From Evansella clarkii (GTDB lineage Bacteria; Bacillota; Bacilli; Bacillales; Salisediminibacteriaceae), in assembly GCF_002019695.1 (NCBI RefSeq), contig NZ_KV917376.1, positions 1,691,047-1,755,046 on the forward strand: a stretch of DNA of 64,000 nucleotides, given 5' to 3'. Both the position numbers and the translations under genes were made by a program. Positions 7,967 to 17,075 of the stretch are shown one piece after another (position 1 is the first letter of the stretch; every line of letters begins with the position of its first letter). The notes under the pieces are model-generated. The model was not told the DNA's origin, ran no database searches, and saw only the letters and a list, made by a program, of their open reading frames with translations.

Positions 7967-9046
7967 TTATGCCGATGTGCTGGTGCTGGCTTTGTCAGTA
8001 GCGGGCGCATCGGAAGGAAGGTCATTGACAAGAACAATTCTTCCGTTAATTTTACCTGCCTCCAGGTCTTCGAACACCTTATTTATGTCGCTCAGTGGTG
8101 CAGTGTCCACAATTGTTTTTACTTTGCCCTCGGCTGCAAACTGGAGGGACTCCTGAAGGTCTTTACGGGTTCCCACGATAGAGCCTACAATACTTACCCC
8201 GTTGAGCACAGTGTCAAAAATAGGTACTTCCATCATTTCCGGTGGCAGCCCTACCGCCACACATTTGCCACCTCTCTTAACCGCTCGGTATGCTTCTGAG
8301 AATGCCGGCTTGGAAACAGCTGTGCAAATGGAAGCCTGGACTCCGCCAACTTCCCGCTGGATAAATTCTGCGCTATCCTCTGTCAGAGGGTTAATTACTT
8401 TATCAGCTCCAAGTTCCGTGGCAAGCTGGAGCTTTTCGTCAAATGTATCTACTGCCACAACGTTGTAGCCCATTGCTTTCGCATACTGGACGGCAACATG
8501 TCCGAGCCCGCCAATACCATATATGGCTACCCAGTCTCCTGGTTTTGCCTCTCCAACTTTGAGCGCTTTATAAGTTGTAACGCCGGCACAGAAAATCGGA
8601 GCAGCGTCAACGTACTCAAGGTTGTCAGGAAGTTTAACTACATAATTTGCTTCTGCCAGGCAGAAGTCTGCATAGCTTCCGTCTACAGAATAACCGGCAT
8701 TCTGCTGGCCGTGGCAGAGTGTTTCTCTTCCGGTTAAACAGTATTCGCAGTGGCCGCAGGCGGAATAAAGCCATGGTATTCCTACACGGTCCCCGATTCG
8801 AAGATGATTTACATTTTCTCCAATTTCAACCACTTCTCCTACACCTTCATGCCCTGGGATGAGCGGAAGATTAGGCTTCACCGGCCAGTCTCCGTGAGCG
8901 GCATGAAGGTCTGTATGGCAGACTCCGCAGGCTTTGATCTGGACTAATACCTGTCCGCTGCCAACCTCAGGAACTGGTACTTCCTCTATTTTTAATTCCT
9001 GTTTGAACTCGTGCACAACTGCTGCTTTCATCAACTTTTTCCCCAT
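7967..9046 (-). CDS. adhP: Zinc-dependent alcohol dehydrogenase (AdhP/AdhT type)
   Basis: A medium-chain NAD-dependent alcohol dehydrogenase interconverting primary alcohols and aldehydes. Catalytic zinc ligands are Cys43 (ACGVCHTD), His66 (PGHEGVG) and the Cys of [11 protein letters not shown]. The structural zinc site is Cys97, Cys100, Cys103 and Cys111. The Rossmann motif is [10 protein letters not shown]. The chosen start ([10 protein letters not shown]) has GAGGGGGAG upstream; Met6 is the usual start in homologues and remains possible. The C-terminus carries an extra Ala/Ser/Thr-rich tail ending STSTSA that is not typical. It is divergent from rocA, with a TGTGA-N6-TCACA site between them, so it may respond to redox or oxygen. 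Confidence 0.92.
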   Translation of the reverse strand: MGKKLMKAAVVHEFKQELKIEEVPVPEVGSGQVLVQIKACGVCHTDLHAAHGDWPVKPNLPLIPGHEGVGEVVEIGENVNHLRIGDRVGIPWLYSACGHCEYCLTGRETLCHGQQNAGYSVDGSYADFCLAEANYVVKLPDNLEYVDAAPIFCAGVTTYKALKVGEAKPGDWVAIYGIGGLGHVAVQYAKAMGYNVVAVDTFDEKLQLATELGADKVINPLTEDSAEFIQREVGGVQASICTAVSKPAFSEAYRAVKRGGKCVAVGLPPEMMEVPIFDTVLNGVSIVGSIVGTRKDLQESLQFAAEGKVKTIVDTAPLSDINKVFEDLEAGKINGRIVLVNDLPSDAPATDKASTSTSA

Positions 9047-9407
9047 TTTAAACTCCCCCTCATTAATTAGCTTTCCTGTTTACTGAGGACAGCCTGGAAG
9101 CGGTCCGGCTGTCATAGTTTTATATTAACAGGCAAAGGGAATCAGGAGCAGGTGGGTGTGATTTAATTCACAGAATTGCCATAGCAAAGTATACAGATTG
9201 TGAACATTTTTCAGTAATTCACATGATCAACGATTACAGAAAAACAATTTCTTAGTTTTGCAGATTGCTGTAATCAAATAGTCCCAGGTAATCGCTGGTA
9301 AAGCTATGATATTGTTTGCGCTTTCAGCACGTCTGTGTTACGTTTTCTTATGGAAGAAAAATTTTTGTGAATTAAAAGATTTCTTATTTTTAAAGGAGGG
9401 CTTAGCT
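9047..9407. promoter_or_regulatory. Divergent adhP/rocA control region with a Rex/FNR-type palindrome
   Basis: TGTGATTTAATTCACA at 9157-9172 is a TGTGA-N6-TCACA palindrome, which fits both the Bacillus FNR box and the Rex (TTGTGA-N6-TCACAA) consensus. A weaker TTGTGAACATTTTTCA match starts at 9198. TAATAT (minus strand, 9122-9127) is a possible adhP -10. Nothing else coding is seen. Confidence 0.55.
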
Positions 9408-10955
9408 TTGGTATTACCATTCAAACATGAACCATTTACTAATTTCAAAGATGACCAGAACCGCCAGGATTATAAAGATGCCCTGGAAAAAGTAAAGGGC
9501 CAGCTTGGGCAGGATTACCCACTTGTAATTAACGGCGAGAGGATTTATACGGATAATAAAATCACTTCCTATAACCCTTCCAATAAAGAAGAAGTAATCG
9601 GCCATTCTTCTATGGCTACAAAAGAGCATGTTGACCAGGCAATGGAAGCTGCGAATGAAGCTTTCAAGGAGTGGAGAACATGGAGCGCTCAGGCGCGTGC
9701 AGAAATTATGTTCCGTGCAGCTAACCTGATTCGCCGCCGCAAGCATGAGTTTTCCGCATGGTTATCTTATGAAGCAGGTAAGCCATGGGGACAGGCAGAT
9801 GGCGATACGGCGGAAGGAATTGACTTTCTTGAGTACTATGGCCGCCAGATTCTTGAACTGGACAAAGGGAAGCCATTAGCTGACCGTCCGTTTGAAAACA
9901 ACTCTTATTTCTACCAGCCGTTAGGCCCTGGTGTTACAATCCCGCCGTGGAACTTTGCTTTTGCAATTGTTGCCGGTACTGTTGCAGCGCCAATCGTCAC
10001 TGGTAACACAGTGTTACTTAAGCCATCTGAAAACACGCCTGTAATCGCGTATAAACTGGTGGAAGTACTGGAAGAAGCAGGACTGCCAAAAGGCGTACTT
10101 AACTTCGTCCCAGGGGATCCTGCGGAAATCGGTGACTATCTTGTAGATCACAAAGATACACACTGGATCAACTTTACAGGTTCTGTACCAACTGGACAGC
10201 GTATTTTTGAACGCGCTGCTGTAAGGCAGAAAGGCCAGAACCACATTAAGCGTGTAATCGCTGAGATGGGCGGTAAGGATACAATTATCGTTGATAACGA
10301 TTCTGATCTTGATCTTGCTGCACACTCCATCGCACACTCTGCGTTCGGATTCTCCGGCCAGAAATGTTCTGCATGCTCCCGTGCTATTGTTCATGAGGAC
10401 GTGTATGACGAAGTGCTTGAAAAAACAATCGAGTATACAAAAGAATTCTCTGTCGGCAACCCGGTAGAAGAAGATGTTTATATGGCTGCTGTTGTTAACC
10501 AGAAGCAGTTTGATAAGATTAAAGATTATATTGAGATTGGCAAAAAAGAAGGCGAGCTTGCATATGGAGGCGAAACAGACGACTCTAAAGGCTTCTTCGT
10601 TCACCCAACGATCTTTAAAGATGTGGATCCTGAAGGAAGAATCATGCAGGAAGAAATCTTCGGGCCTGTCGTTGCTTTCACAAAAGCGAAAGACTTCGAC
10701 GAGCTTCTTGATATCGCCAACAACACAGAGTACGGCCTGACTGGAGCGGTTATTTCCAACAACCGTGCCCACCTGAACCGTGCCCGCCATGAATTCCATG
10801 TTGGTAACTTGTACTTCAACCGCGGCTGTACTGCGGCAATCGTAGGATACCACCCATTCGGCGGATTCAAAATGTCCGGAACTGACTCTAAAGCAGGCGG
10901 ACCGGATTATCTCGTAAACTTCCTGAACGCTAAATCCGTTTCAGAGATGTTTTAA
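9408..10955 (+). CDS. rocA: 1-pyrroline-5-carboxylate (glutamate semialdehyde) dehydrogenase
   Basis: This enzyme oxidises glutamate-gamma-semialdehyde to glutamate with NAD+, the last step of proline and arginine breakdown. The start is TTG at 9408, with AAAGGAGGG seven bases upstream. This gives [13 protein letters not shown] and 515 residues, matching the N-terminus and exact length of Bacillus RocA; a longer upstream frame has no ribosome site. The aldehyde dehydrogenase signature [11 protein letters not shown] carries the catalytic Cys320, with the cofactor-binding FTGSVPTG and EMGGKD blocks before it. The C-terminus [16 protein letters not shown] is family-typical. It is monocistronic, closed by a strong terminator. 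Confidence 0.94.
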   Translation: MVLPFKHEPFTNFKDDQNRQDYKDALEKVKGQLGQDYPLVINGERIYTDNKITSYNPSNKEEVIGHSSMATKEHVDQAMEAANEAFKEWRTWSAQARAEIMFRAANLIRRRKHEFSAWLSYEAGKPWGQADGDTAEGIDFLEYYGRQILELDKGKPLADRPFENNSYFYQPLGPGVTIPPWNFAFAIVAGTVAAPIVTGNTVLLKPSENTPVIAYKLVEVLEEAGLPKGVLNFVPGDPAEIGDYLVDHKDTHWINFTGSVPTGQRIFERAAVRQKGQNHIKRVIAEMGGKDTIIVDNDSDLDLAAHSIAHSAFGFSGQKCSACSRAIVHEDVYDEVLEKTIEYTKEFSVGNPVEEDVYMAAVVNQKQFDKIKDYIEIGKKEGELAYGGETDDSKGFFVHPTIFKDVDPEGRIMQEEIFGPVVAFTKAKDFDELLDIANNTEYGLTGAVISNNRAHLNRARHEFHVGNLYFNRGCTAAIVGYHPFGGFKMSGTDSKAGGPDYLVNFLNAKSVSEMF

Positions 10956-10974
10956 GAGAATAGAAGATAAATAG

Positions 10975-11001
10975 AAAACGGCCGCATTTTGCGGCCGTTT
11001 T
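10975..11001 (+). terminator. Terminator of rocA
   Basis: Stem AAAACGGCCGC/GCGGCCGTTTT with a 5 nt loop and a T run. Confidence 0.9.
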
Positions 11002-11036
11002 TTTAGTGAGTAGGGGGGCAAGATTAGAATTATTTT

Positions 11037-11120
11037 AAGTTGTGCGATCCGCAACTTAAGTCGTGCAAATCCCTCGAGAAGTCGTGCGAACCCCAACCGA
11101 AGTTACGCGATCCTCACTGA
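11037..11120. repeat. Short tandem array, exact 21 bp period (AAGTCGTGCGAACCC)
   Basis: Four units begin at 11037, 11058, 11079 and 11100, each exactly 21 bp apart, with the AAGTCGTGCGA part conserved and the rest variable. Confidence 0.9.
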
Positions 11121-11140
11121 GAACTAGATATCCCCTCTTA

Positions 11141-12532
11141 TTAATACCCTCCAATCGACAAATACTTCGTTTCCAGGTAAGGCTCGATACCTTCAAGGCC
11201 ACCTTCACGTCCGAGGCCGCTTTCTTTCATTCCCCCGAAAGGAGCATGTGCCGCAGAAGGACCTCCGTCGTTCCAGCCAAGTATGCCGAATTTAAGATTT
11301 TCGTGCAGGAAGGTTCCTGTACGGTAATCATTTGTGAAGAAATAGGCAGCAAGCCCATATGGGGTGCTGTTGGCAATATCCACTGCTTCTTCAATGGACT
11401 GGAAGCTAGTAATTGGTGCTACCGGGCCGAAAGTTTCCTCGTGCATGATTGTCATTTCCGTCGTGACATTTTTCAGCACGGTCGGTTTTATAAAGAAGTA
11501 GCCTTTTTCTTTATCACTGTCGTATTCCTGGCCTGCTGCTACTTCTGCCCCTTTTTCCACCGCATCCTCAATATGCTCTTTAATTTTTTCAAACCCTTGC
11601 TCATTAATAATCGGACCAATATCAGTTCCTTCTTCAAATCCGTTGCCGGTTTTCAGTTTATTCGTTGCTTCTGCCAGTTTATCCGCGAACTCGTCGGCAA
11701 TGCTTTCATGTACGATGATACGGTTAGCGCAGACGCATGTCTGTCCTGAATTTCTGAACTTAGTGGAGATCGTCTGCTCTACAGCCAGATCAATATCGGC
11801 ATCTTCCGCCACAATAAGAGGTGCGTGCCCACCCAGTTCCATTGTTACATGCTTAACAGTATCAGCACTGTTTTTTATCAGAGATTTTCCAACAGGTGTA
11901 CTTCCGGTAAAAGTAATTTTGCGAACGTATTCACTGCTTGTGAAGAGATCGCCAACAACGCTGCCCCTGCCGTTCACATATTGCACAGCTTCCTCAGGTA
12001 TGCCGGCTTCATGAGCAAGTTCAATGAACCTCATACCTGATAAAGGAGTCTCAGATGCAGGTTTCACGATAAAAGTACAGCCGGCTGCCAGTGCAGGTGC
12101 CGCTTTTCGCGCCATCATTGCGGCAGGGAAGTTCCATGGAGTAATCGCCGCCACAAGCCCCACAGGCTCCTTTGTTACGATAAGACGCTTTGACTCCATA
12201 TGAGTGGGAATCGTCCGTCCGTATATCCGCTTCGCCTCTTCCGCGAACCAGTCGATGTAAGCGCAGGAATACAACACTTCTCCCTGTGCTTCTTTCAAAG
12301 GCTTACCGTTTTCTTTCGTAATAAGCTCCGCCAGTTCATCTTTATGCTGACGAACTTTTTGAGACCATTTTTGCAGGAGCCGCGCCCGCTTGTGGGCATT
12401 TACGCTGGACCACTCCTTAAAAAACTTATGACCGTTTTCGATTTTCTGTTTAATCTCTTCTTTACTGTCTGCCTGAATCTCTTTGATTACTTCTCCGGTT
12501 GCAGGATTTGTTACCTGGATTGTTTCAGCCAT
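11141..12532 (-). CDS. gabD: NAD(P)-dependent succinate-semialdehyde dehydrogenase
   Basis: A 463-residue aldehyde dehydrogenase that would convert succinate semialdehyde to succinate, feeding GABA or hydroxyphenylacetate breakdown into the TCA cycle. Cofactor and substrate motifs are TPWNFP (131-136), FTGSTPVGK (208-216), general base Glu232 in MELGGHAP and catalytic Cys266 in [11 protein letters not shown], the form typical of GabD. The C-terminal [15 protein letters not shown] block is complete. The start has AAAGGGG upstream. A hydroxyphenylacetate operon lies 50 kb away in this window, and that pathway yields succinate semialdehyde, so a link is possible but unproven. Confidence 0.88.
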   Translation of the reverse strand: MAETIQVTNPATGEVIKEIQADSKEEIKQKIENGHKFFKEWSSVNAHKRARLLQKWSQKVRQHKDELAELITKENGKPLKEAQGEVLYSCAYIDWFAEEAKRIYGRTIPTHMESKRLIVTKEPVGLVAAITPWNFPAAMMARKAAPALAAGCTFIVKPASETPLSGMRFIELAHEAGIPEEAVQYVNGRGSVVGDLFTSSEYVRKITFTGSTPVGKSLIKNSADTVKHVTMELGGHAPLIVAEDADIDLAVEQTISTKFRNSGQTCVCANRIIVHESIADEFADKLAEATNKLKTGNGFEEGTDIGPIINEQGFEKIKEHIEDAVEKGAEVAAGQEYDSDKEKGYFFIKPTVLKNVTTEMTIMHEETFGPVAPITSFQSIEEAVDIANSTPYGLAAYFFTNDYRTGTFLHENLKFGILGWNDGGPSAAHAPFGGMKESGLGREGGLEGIEPYLETKYLSIGGY

Positions 12533-12767
12533 GCTTAAAAACCCCTTTCTACTGGAAAATTTAATATTCTGTCACTTACATTACTTCTACTAAAACGCCG
12601 TTTTTCCTGTTTAAGGAGAGATTAACTTTTTTTATGGGTATGAAAAGACCTCTTCCGTTGAAATCGTCTCTTTGTTTTTCTATGCTATAAGTACTTAAAA
12701 GCTTTTCTTTCTTTTTTTGAAAAAAAGCATGACACGACAAACTATCAGAAAAGGGGACCAGTATACG

Positions 12768-13490
12768 ATGAAAACAGCCTTTATATCTGACATTCACGGT
12801 AATGCGACAGCTCTCGAAGCAGTCCTGGAGGATATTAACAGGAAGCAGGTGGATAAAATAATCGTTCTTGGCGACATTTGTTACCGGGGACCGGAGCCTA
12901 AAAGAGCACTGGATTTAGTGCGTTCTCTTGATGCCCCTGTTATTAAAGGAAATGCGGATGAATGGGTTGTGAGGGGAATCAGAGAAGGTGAGGTCCCTGA
13001 CAAAGCTTTGGAAATGATGAGAAAAGAGCGGGAATGGACGGTAAGCAAGCTGAATGAGGACGATATTAACTACTTAAAGGACCTTCCGGAGGACTATTCA
13101 TTCGAGCTTTCGGACGGATTAGAGGTTCACTGTTTCCATGCTGTGCCTGGCAATTTGTTTGAAGTTGTCCGCCCTGAGGAGGAAGCAGGAGTGATAGAAC
13201 AGAAGCTGATGGTAAAAACATCGGCGAGCCTTTATGTATATGGGCATATCCACCTTCCATATGTGAGGTTTATTAACGGTAAGACGGTCGCGAATATGGG
13301 GAGTACAGGTTTGCCGTTCGATGGTTTGAATTACGCCTCTTATTTAATTGCGGAAGCTGACGGAGGTCAGTTTCAAACCGGGATACAGCGTGTTTCTTAC
13401 GATACGGAGCAAGCGGGAGAAAAGTACTTTGAAGCAGACTACCCGAATGCAGAGTTTATGGCTAACGTAGTGAGAAACGGGAGATTGTAA
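12768..13490 (+). CDS. Metallophosphoesterase (YfcE/MJ0936-like)
   Basis: A 240-residue calcineurin-type phosphoesterase. All dimetal-site motifs are present: SDIHGN (Asp8, His10), LGDICYRGPEP, KGNADEW, the His of HCFHAVPG and GHIHLPY. NMGSTGLPFDG closes the domain. Such proteins cleave phosphomono- or diesters, and the natural substrate here is unknown. The start at ATG 12768 has AAAGGGGAC upstream and places the first metal motif at residue 7 as in homologues; in-frame upstream codons lack a ribosome site. It is a single gene with no obvious functional neighbours. Confidence 0.88.
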   Translation: MKTAFISDIHGNATALEAVLEDINRKQVDKIIVLGDICYRGPEPKRALDLVRSLDAPVIKGNADEWVVRGIREGEVPDKALEMMRKEREWTVSKLNEDDINYLKDLPEDYSFELSDGLEVHCFHAVPGNLFEVVRPEEEAGVIEQKLMVKTSASLYVYGHIHLPYVRFINGKTVANMGSTGLPFDGLNYASYLIAEADGGQFQTGIQRVSYDTEQAGEKYFEADYPNAEFMANVVRNGRL

Positions 13491-13576
13491 GTTACCAGAG
13501 TGCTGGAAAACGGGTTGCTGAGCTGTTAAACGAAGGAAAAGCGGTTGGGTCATGCGGCCGAAATTGACTATAATCA

Positions 13577-14107
13577 TCAAGAAACAGTCGTACACAGCAC
13601 CCGGACAGCTATAATTACAGAGCAGGTATTTACTGTCAAGTAGCCCTCATCATTATAGTCCCATAATATTTTCCATTCTCTGTTTTCCTTTGTTGCGTAA
13701 ACATCCTGCACAAACTGAAAACGGCCATACTTGCCGTAGTAATTTTTTGTCACTGTTACTTTATAGACTTTGTTAAGCAGCTCGGAGCCTTCGGACATGG
13801 CCCAGCTGCTTTTTCTTTTGGGTTTTCCTGATGAAAAACGAAAGGAGTCAGCTCCGAAGTGATTCATAAAGACATGAGCCCGATCCTGCATGTAAGCATT
13901 CCGTGTAAATTTTTCTTTCATTTGGGTATGGAGCATTTCCCATGATGAAGAAAATTTTCCATCCTGTTCATACGAATATAAAGTGTCCACTGCTTTTTTT
14001 GCCTGCTGAGCAGGAGAGGCAAAATAAGATATTGTTACTATAAGGCCGAAGACTAAGAAAAGTGGGATAATTAAAGATAATATATTATGATTTCTGTACT
14101 TTTTCAC
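13577..14107 (-). CDS. Membrane-anchored protein of unknown function
   Basis: A 176-residue protein not recognised by name. A single hydrophobic helix (residues 9-30) is followed by an extracellular region (ASPAQQAKKAVDTLYSYEQ) of the general kind found in NTF2-like exported proteins, with aromatic residues in KVTVTKNYYGKYGRFQFVQ and WKILWDYN. The start is GTG at 14107, supported by GGGAGG upstream. The C-terminus after about residue 155 is Val/Cys-rich and may be a read-on tail. It is convergent with the phosphoesterase. Confidence 0.6.
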   Translation of the reverse strand: MKKYRNHNILSLIIPLFLVFGLIVTISYFASPAQQAKKAVDTLYSYEQDGKFSSSWEMLHTQMKEKFTRNAYMQDRAHVFMNHFGADSFRFSSGKPKRKSSWAMSEGSELLNKVYKVTVTKNYYGKYGRFQFVQDVYATKENREWKILWDYNDEGYLTVNTCSVIIAVRVLCTTVS

Positions 14108-14219
14108 ATATACCCAGCCTCCCGCAGATGTGCAGTATCAATACATATCCTATTCTTCTTTTCTTATATATATTATTCTTTTAGACGGGCTGTTAAGTGG
14201 AATGCCAATATACACAGGA

Positions 14220-14255
14220 AAGCCCGGGAACTTTTAATTAATAGTCCCCGGGCTT
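14220..14255 (-). terminator. Terminator of the M4 protease gene
   Basis: Stem AAGCCCGGG plus inner ACT/AGT pairs, with an AT loop, just downstream of the stop codon. Confidence 0.8.
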
Positions 14256-14266
14256 AAAGTTAAACC

Positions 14267-16039
14267 TTATTCTTCGTAAATCCCTACCCCGTCAAAACCA
14301 GCTTCAGTCAGTTCAACCACTTCACTGTCTTCTCCGTACAGGTCTTTCGCAGACTGAACGAAAGCAAAACGGGTATCCTGGAAGTCAGAGTTTGAAGTGA
14401 GGTAAACCGTTAAAGCACGGTAAACAATTTGTCCTAATACTTCACGTCCTGTTTCAATACCGATTAAATAGGCGGCATGGTTAATAATAGAGGAATTTGT
14501 GTGAACCCCGCCATTATCAAGGTTTCGAGGCAGGTCATAATATTCATCCATGTGGGAAGGATAACGTCCGCTTCCGTCACCATACTCCCAGTAATCTTCA
14601 TTTACCTGGAACTTCCCTGGCTCTTCAAGGCTGCGAAGGGCTGTTCTTCCTGCTTCTACCTGTGCCGGAGCCATAATATTGTCGCCAACATCCCAGGAAG
14701 AATCATCTACAAGAACACCAAAGATATCAGAAATAGCCTCGTTGACAGCACCTGGCTGGTAACGGTAGACAAGCCCTGCAGTGTGGGCGGTTACGCCATG
14801 GGCGATTTCATGTGCTGCTACATCAAGACCGGCTGACAACGGGATGAAAAATTCTCCGTCTCCGTCCCCATAAGTCATCTGTCTTCCATTCCAGAATGCA
14901 TTATTAAATTCATTTCCGTAGTGGACTGTGGAAACGAGCGGCATACCGTTGTCATCAATGGAATTTCGCCCATGCTCCTCAAGGAAATACTCATAAACTA
15001 TCGTTGAATTATAATGTGCGTCAACGCCTGCGCCGGATCTCTCATCTTTAAAGGAAGCGTTATTGTTTGCGTACGGTACACCCGGAAGGCTTGTCTGATA
15101 TTGAGCATCAAAAGTAAAGATTCCATCCAGATCAGGACGGGAAAAATCGATTAGGTGGAAATCCCTTCCTCTGTCACCGGCAGTATGGGAGATTTTCAAA
15201 TTGCGATGGTCTCCAAGAACGCCGAGTCCTGCACCACCAGAACCTCTGTAGTCAAGAGGGTTAATATCTTCAGGGCTGACCATTATGGAAACTGAAGAAT
15301 CGCTGGCTGTATTAACTGAACTTTCTTCTGAAACTGTTTCAGTACCTTCACTTTGGAGACCTGCTGCATCAGCCATATTATGGATAGTATTATATTTGTC
15401 CAGGACTTCACCTGTTTCCGCATCAATAAATACATACCAGTCCCCTGGCTTTTCAGACAGGAAGTTTACATTGGCTTTATAAGTAAGCGGGACGCTTCCG
15501 CCGATAGGGTAATAGATCAATTCTGCAGAGCTGTCTACCAACTCGTCAGGTGCAGTAACAGCATCAATGGCAGCTTCCAGCGCTTCTGATGCTGTTACTG
15601 CTGGTGAAGGATCGGCCGAAAGCTGTTCAACCTCTGCAAGATAATGGCCGTTCACACTCTGAATATTTCCTTTTTTATCAAAATGGACAATTAGTTCATG
15701 CCCCATGACAGGTACGCCATCTTTAACTTGCTGAAAACGCAGATGTGTCATACCTAAGTCGTCAGTCTGCTCTGAAACTAACTCCAGATTTGAGTTTGCG
15801 TTAGAGATACCGGCATATTGCTGAACAAAGGAAGCGGCCTGCTGCTCCTTTGTCTGGACAGATTGAACACTGAACGTATTCATTGACCCAGCCTGGCTGT
15901 CACCATTTTGTAACTGTATTCTCGTTTTTTCCCCTAATTGTTCTACCACTTTTTCACCGCCAGCTCCTGCGCTTGCTGAGAAGGGAGAAACAAGCATAAT
16001 AGATGCGGCTGCCACAACCATACTCTTTTTAAATCTCAT
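14267..16039 (-). CDS. Secreted neutral metalloprotease, M4 (thermolysin/bacillolysin) family
   Basis: An exported zinc endopeptidase. The Sec signal peptide spans about 1-24 and ends SASA-GAGG. It is followed by the FTP propeptide domain (about 50-130), a PepSY-like domain (about 140-215) and the M4 catalytic domain (about 265-590). The active site is HEIAH (His410, Glu411, His414) with the third zinc ligand Glu434 in NEAISD. The C-terminal NNGGVHTNSSIINHAAYL helix carries the substrate-stabilising His. The 590-residue length suits a preproenzyme. A Ser/Glu-rich linker at 225-255 separates propeptide and enzyme. Single gene, closed by a strong terminator. Confidence 0.95.
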   Translation of the reverse strand: MRFKKSMVVAAASIMLVSPFSASAGAGGEKVVEQLGEKTRIQLQNGDSQAGSMNTFSVQSVQTKEQQAASFVQQYAGISNANSNLELVSEQTDDLGMTHLRFQQVKDGVPVMGHELIVHFDKKGNIQSVNGHYLAEVEQLSADPSPAVTASEALEAAIDAVTAPDELVDSSAELIYYPIGGSVPLTYKANVNFLSEKPGDWYVFIDAETGEVLDKYNTIHNMADAAGLQSEGTETVSEESSVNTASDSSVSIMVSPEDINPLDYRGSGGAGLGVLGDHRNLKISHTAGDRGRDFHLIDFSRPDLDGIFTFDAQYQTSLPGVPYANNNASFKDERSGAGVDAHYNSTIVYEYFLEEHGRNSIDDNGMPLVSTVHYGNEFNNAFWNGRQMTYGDGDGEFFIPLSAGLDVAAHEIAHGVTAHTAGLVYRYQPGAVNEAISDIFGVLVDDSSWDVGDNIMAPAQVEAGRTALRSLEEPGKFQVNEDYWEYGDGSGRYPSHMDEYYDLPRNLDNGGVHTNSSIINHAAYLIGIETGREVLGQIVYRALTVYLTSNSDFQDTRFAFVQSAKDLYGEDSEVVELTEAGFDGVGIYEE

Positions 16040-16305
16040 TTTATCATCCTTTCAATTTAAGTGTTTCCTTCATGCTCCCTGCATTGACGTTTGTTTCTCA
16101 TATCTTTACATGGGAGAACCTATAGGATTTCTGGAGGTATAAAAAGGAAACATTGAGGGTTACTTATATTTTGACATACGAAACATTTCGTTTCATCGAA
16201 CTAATGGTTGAGAAATTATGTAGTAAATTTCTATTTTTCTGACATTTTTACCATATAATTAACAATAGTCCTGCTCCTAAACTCTTAAATTAGCGAAAAA
16301 ACACT

Positions 16306-16338
16306 TAAAAAACCACACTGCTTTTGCAATGTGGTTTA
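16306..16338 (-). terminator. Terminator of the 77-residue ORF
   Basis: AACCACA/TGTGGTT stem with A-rich upstream and T-rich downstream flanks. Confidence 0.7.
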
Positions 16339-16569
16339 TACTGACTCATTTTTTGCTTTTTGAAAGTTTACCATTAACCCTTTTATCTTATTTTTGCCTT
16401 GTTTTCTGTACTTTTCAGCTTTAGAGATTTTAATTTCCAGCAGTTTATCTTCATGATAATATGCTCGTTTTATCAGCTTTCCTCGTTCTTCTGAGTCGCT
16501 GGGACTACAGCAGTTATACCGGCGGAGGTAATACTCAGCCAGCAAATTATGAAAAAAAGCGTTCAGCAT
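16336..16569 (-). CDS. Small basic protein of unknown function
   Basis: A 77-residue, strongly basic, predicted helical protein that I do not recognise. The start is well supported by AGGAGGAG at the correct distance, and a terminator follows the stop, so it is likely a real monocistronic gene. It has two adjacent Cys (YNCCSP) and a Lys-rich C-terminal half with repeated K-x2-K spacing. Nucleic-acid binding is possible but unsupported. Confidence 0.6.
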   Translation of the reverse strand: MLNAFFHNLLAEYYLRRYNCCSPSDSEERGKLIKRAYYHEDKLLEIKISKAEKYRKQGKNKIKGLMVNFQKAKNESV

Positions 16570-17075
16570 AAAGTCTCCTCCTGATGTTATTTAGAAAAAT
16601 GTTCCTGTACTAGTTAAAGATCCTATTCCCAAATAGATAAAAGAGTAATCTATAAAATAGTCCTGCATTAATTCCATAATATCCCTCTTGTTTTTCGCTA
16701 TGAAGTTCGTGCCAGCTTTGAAAGGAAATTATTCTGAGAGAATTTGATGAATTATGACTTTCGTTCCTCCATAACTGTCAAGTTACTGTATTTTTCTGAC
16801 CGAGGAGGTCATCGACTATTTTTTTACAAATAATATATGATTTATACCTGTATAGAAAAATCAACAATTTTCCCGGGAAATATATAGTTTATTAATCAGG
16901 GGAATAAACCTTCCTGCCTACAAATGAGTATAGTTTTTATATTTATAATTCGGGAGAAATCAGCATTTTCCTGTAAGACGATTCCTAAATGATAAGTCGA
17001 CAAAGTGACAAAAAATTCGAGATTTAATTAATATAATAAACTTGCTTTTAAATAAGAAGGAGGTGTGCGTATTAC
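16570..17075. other. 506 bp intergenic region
   Basis: AT-rich, no gene or repeat recognised. It must hold the promoters of the divergent 77-residue protein and M14 carboxypeptidase genes. AAGGAGGTG at 17057-17065 is the ribosome site of the latter. Confidence 0.5.

Noticed and set aside
10014-10853. 279-codon frame antisense to rocA
   Set aside because: Shadow of a highly conserved gene; no start signal and no recognisable domain.
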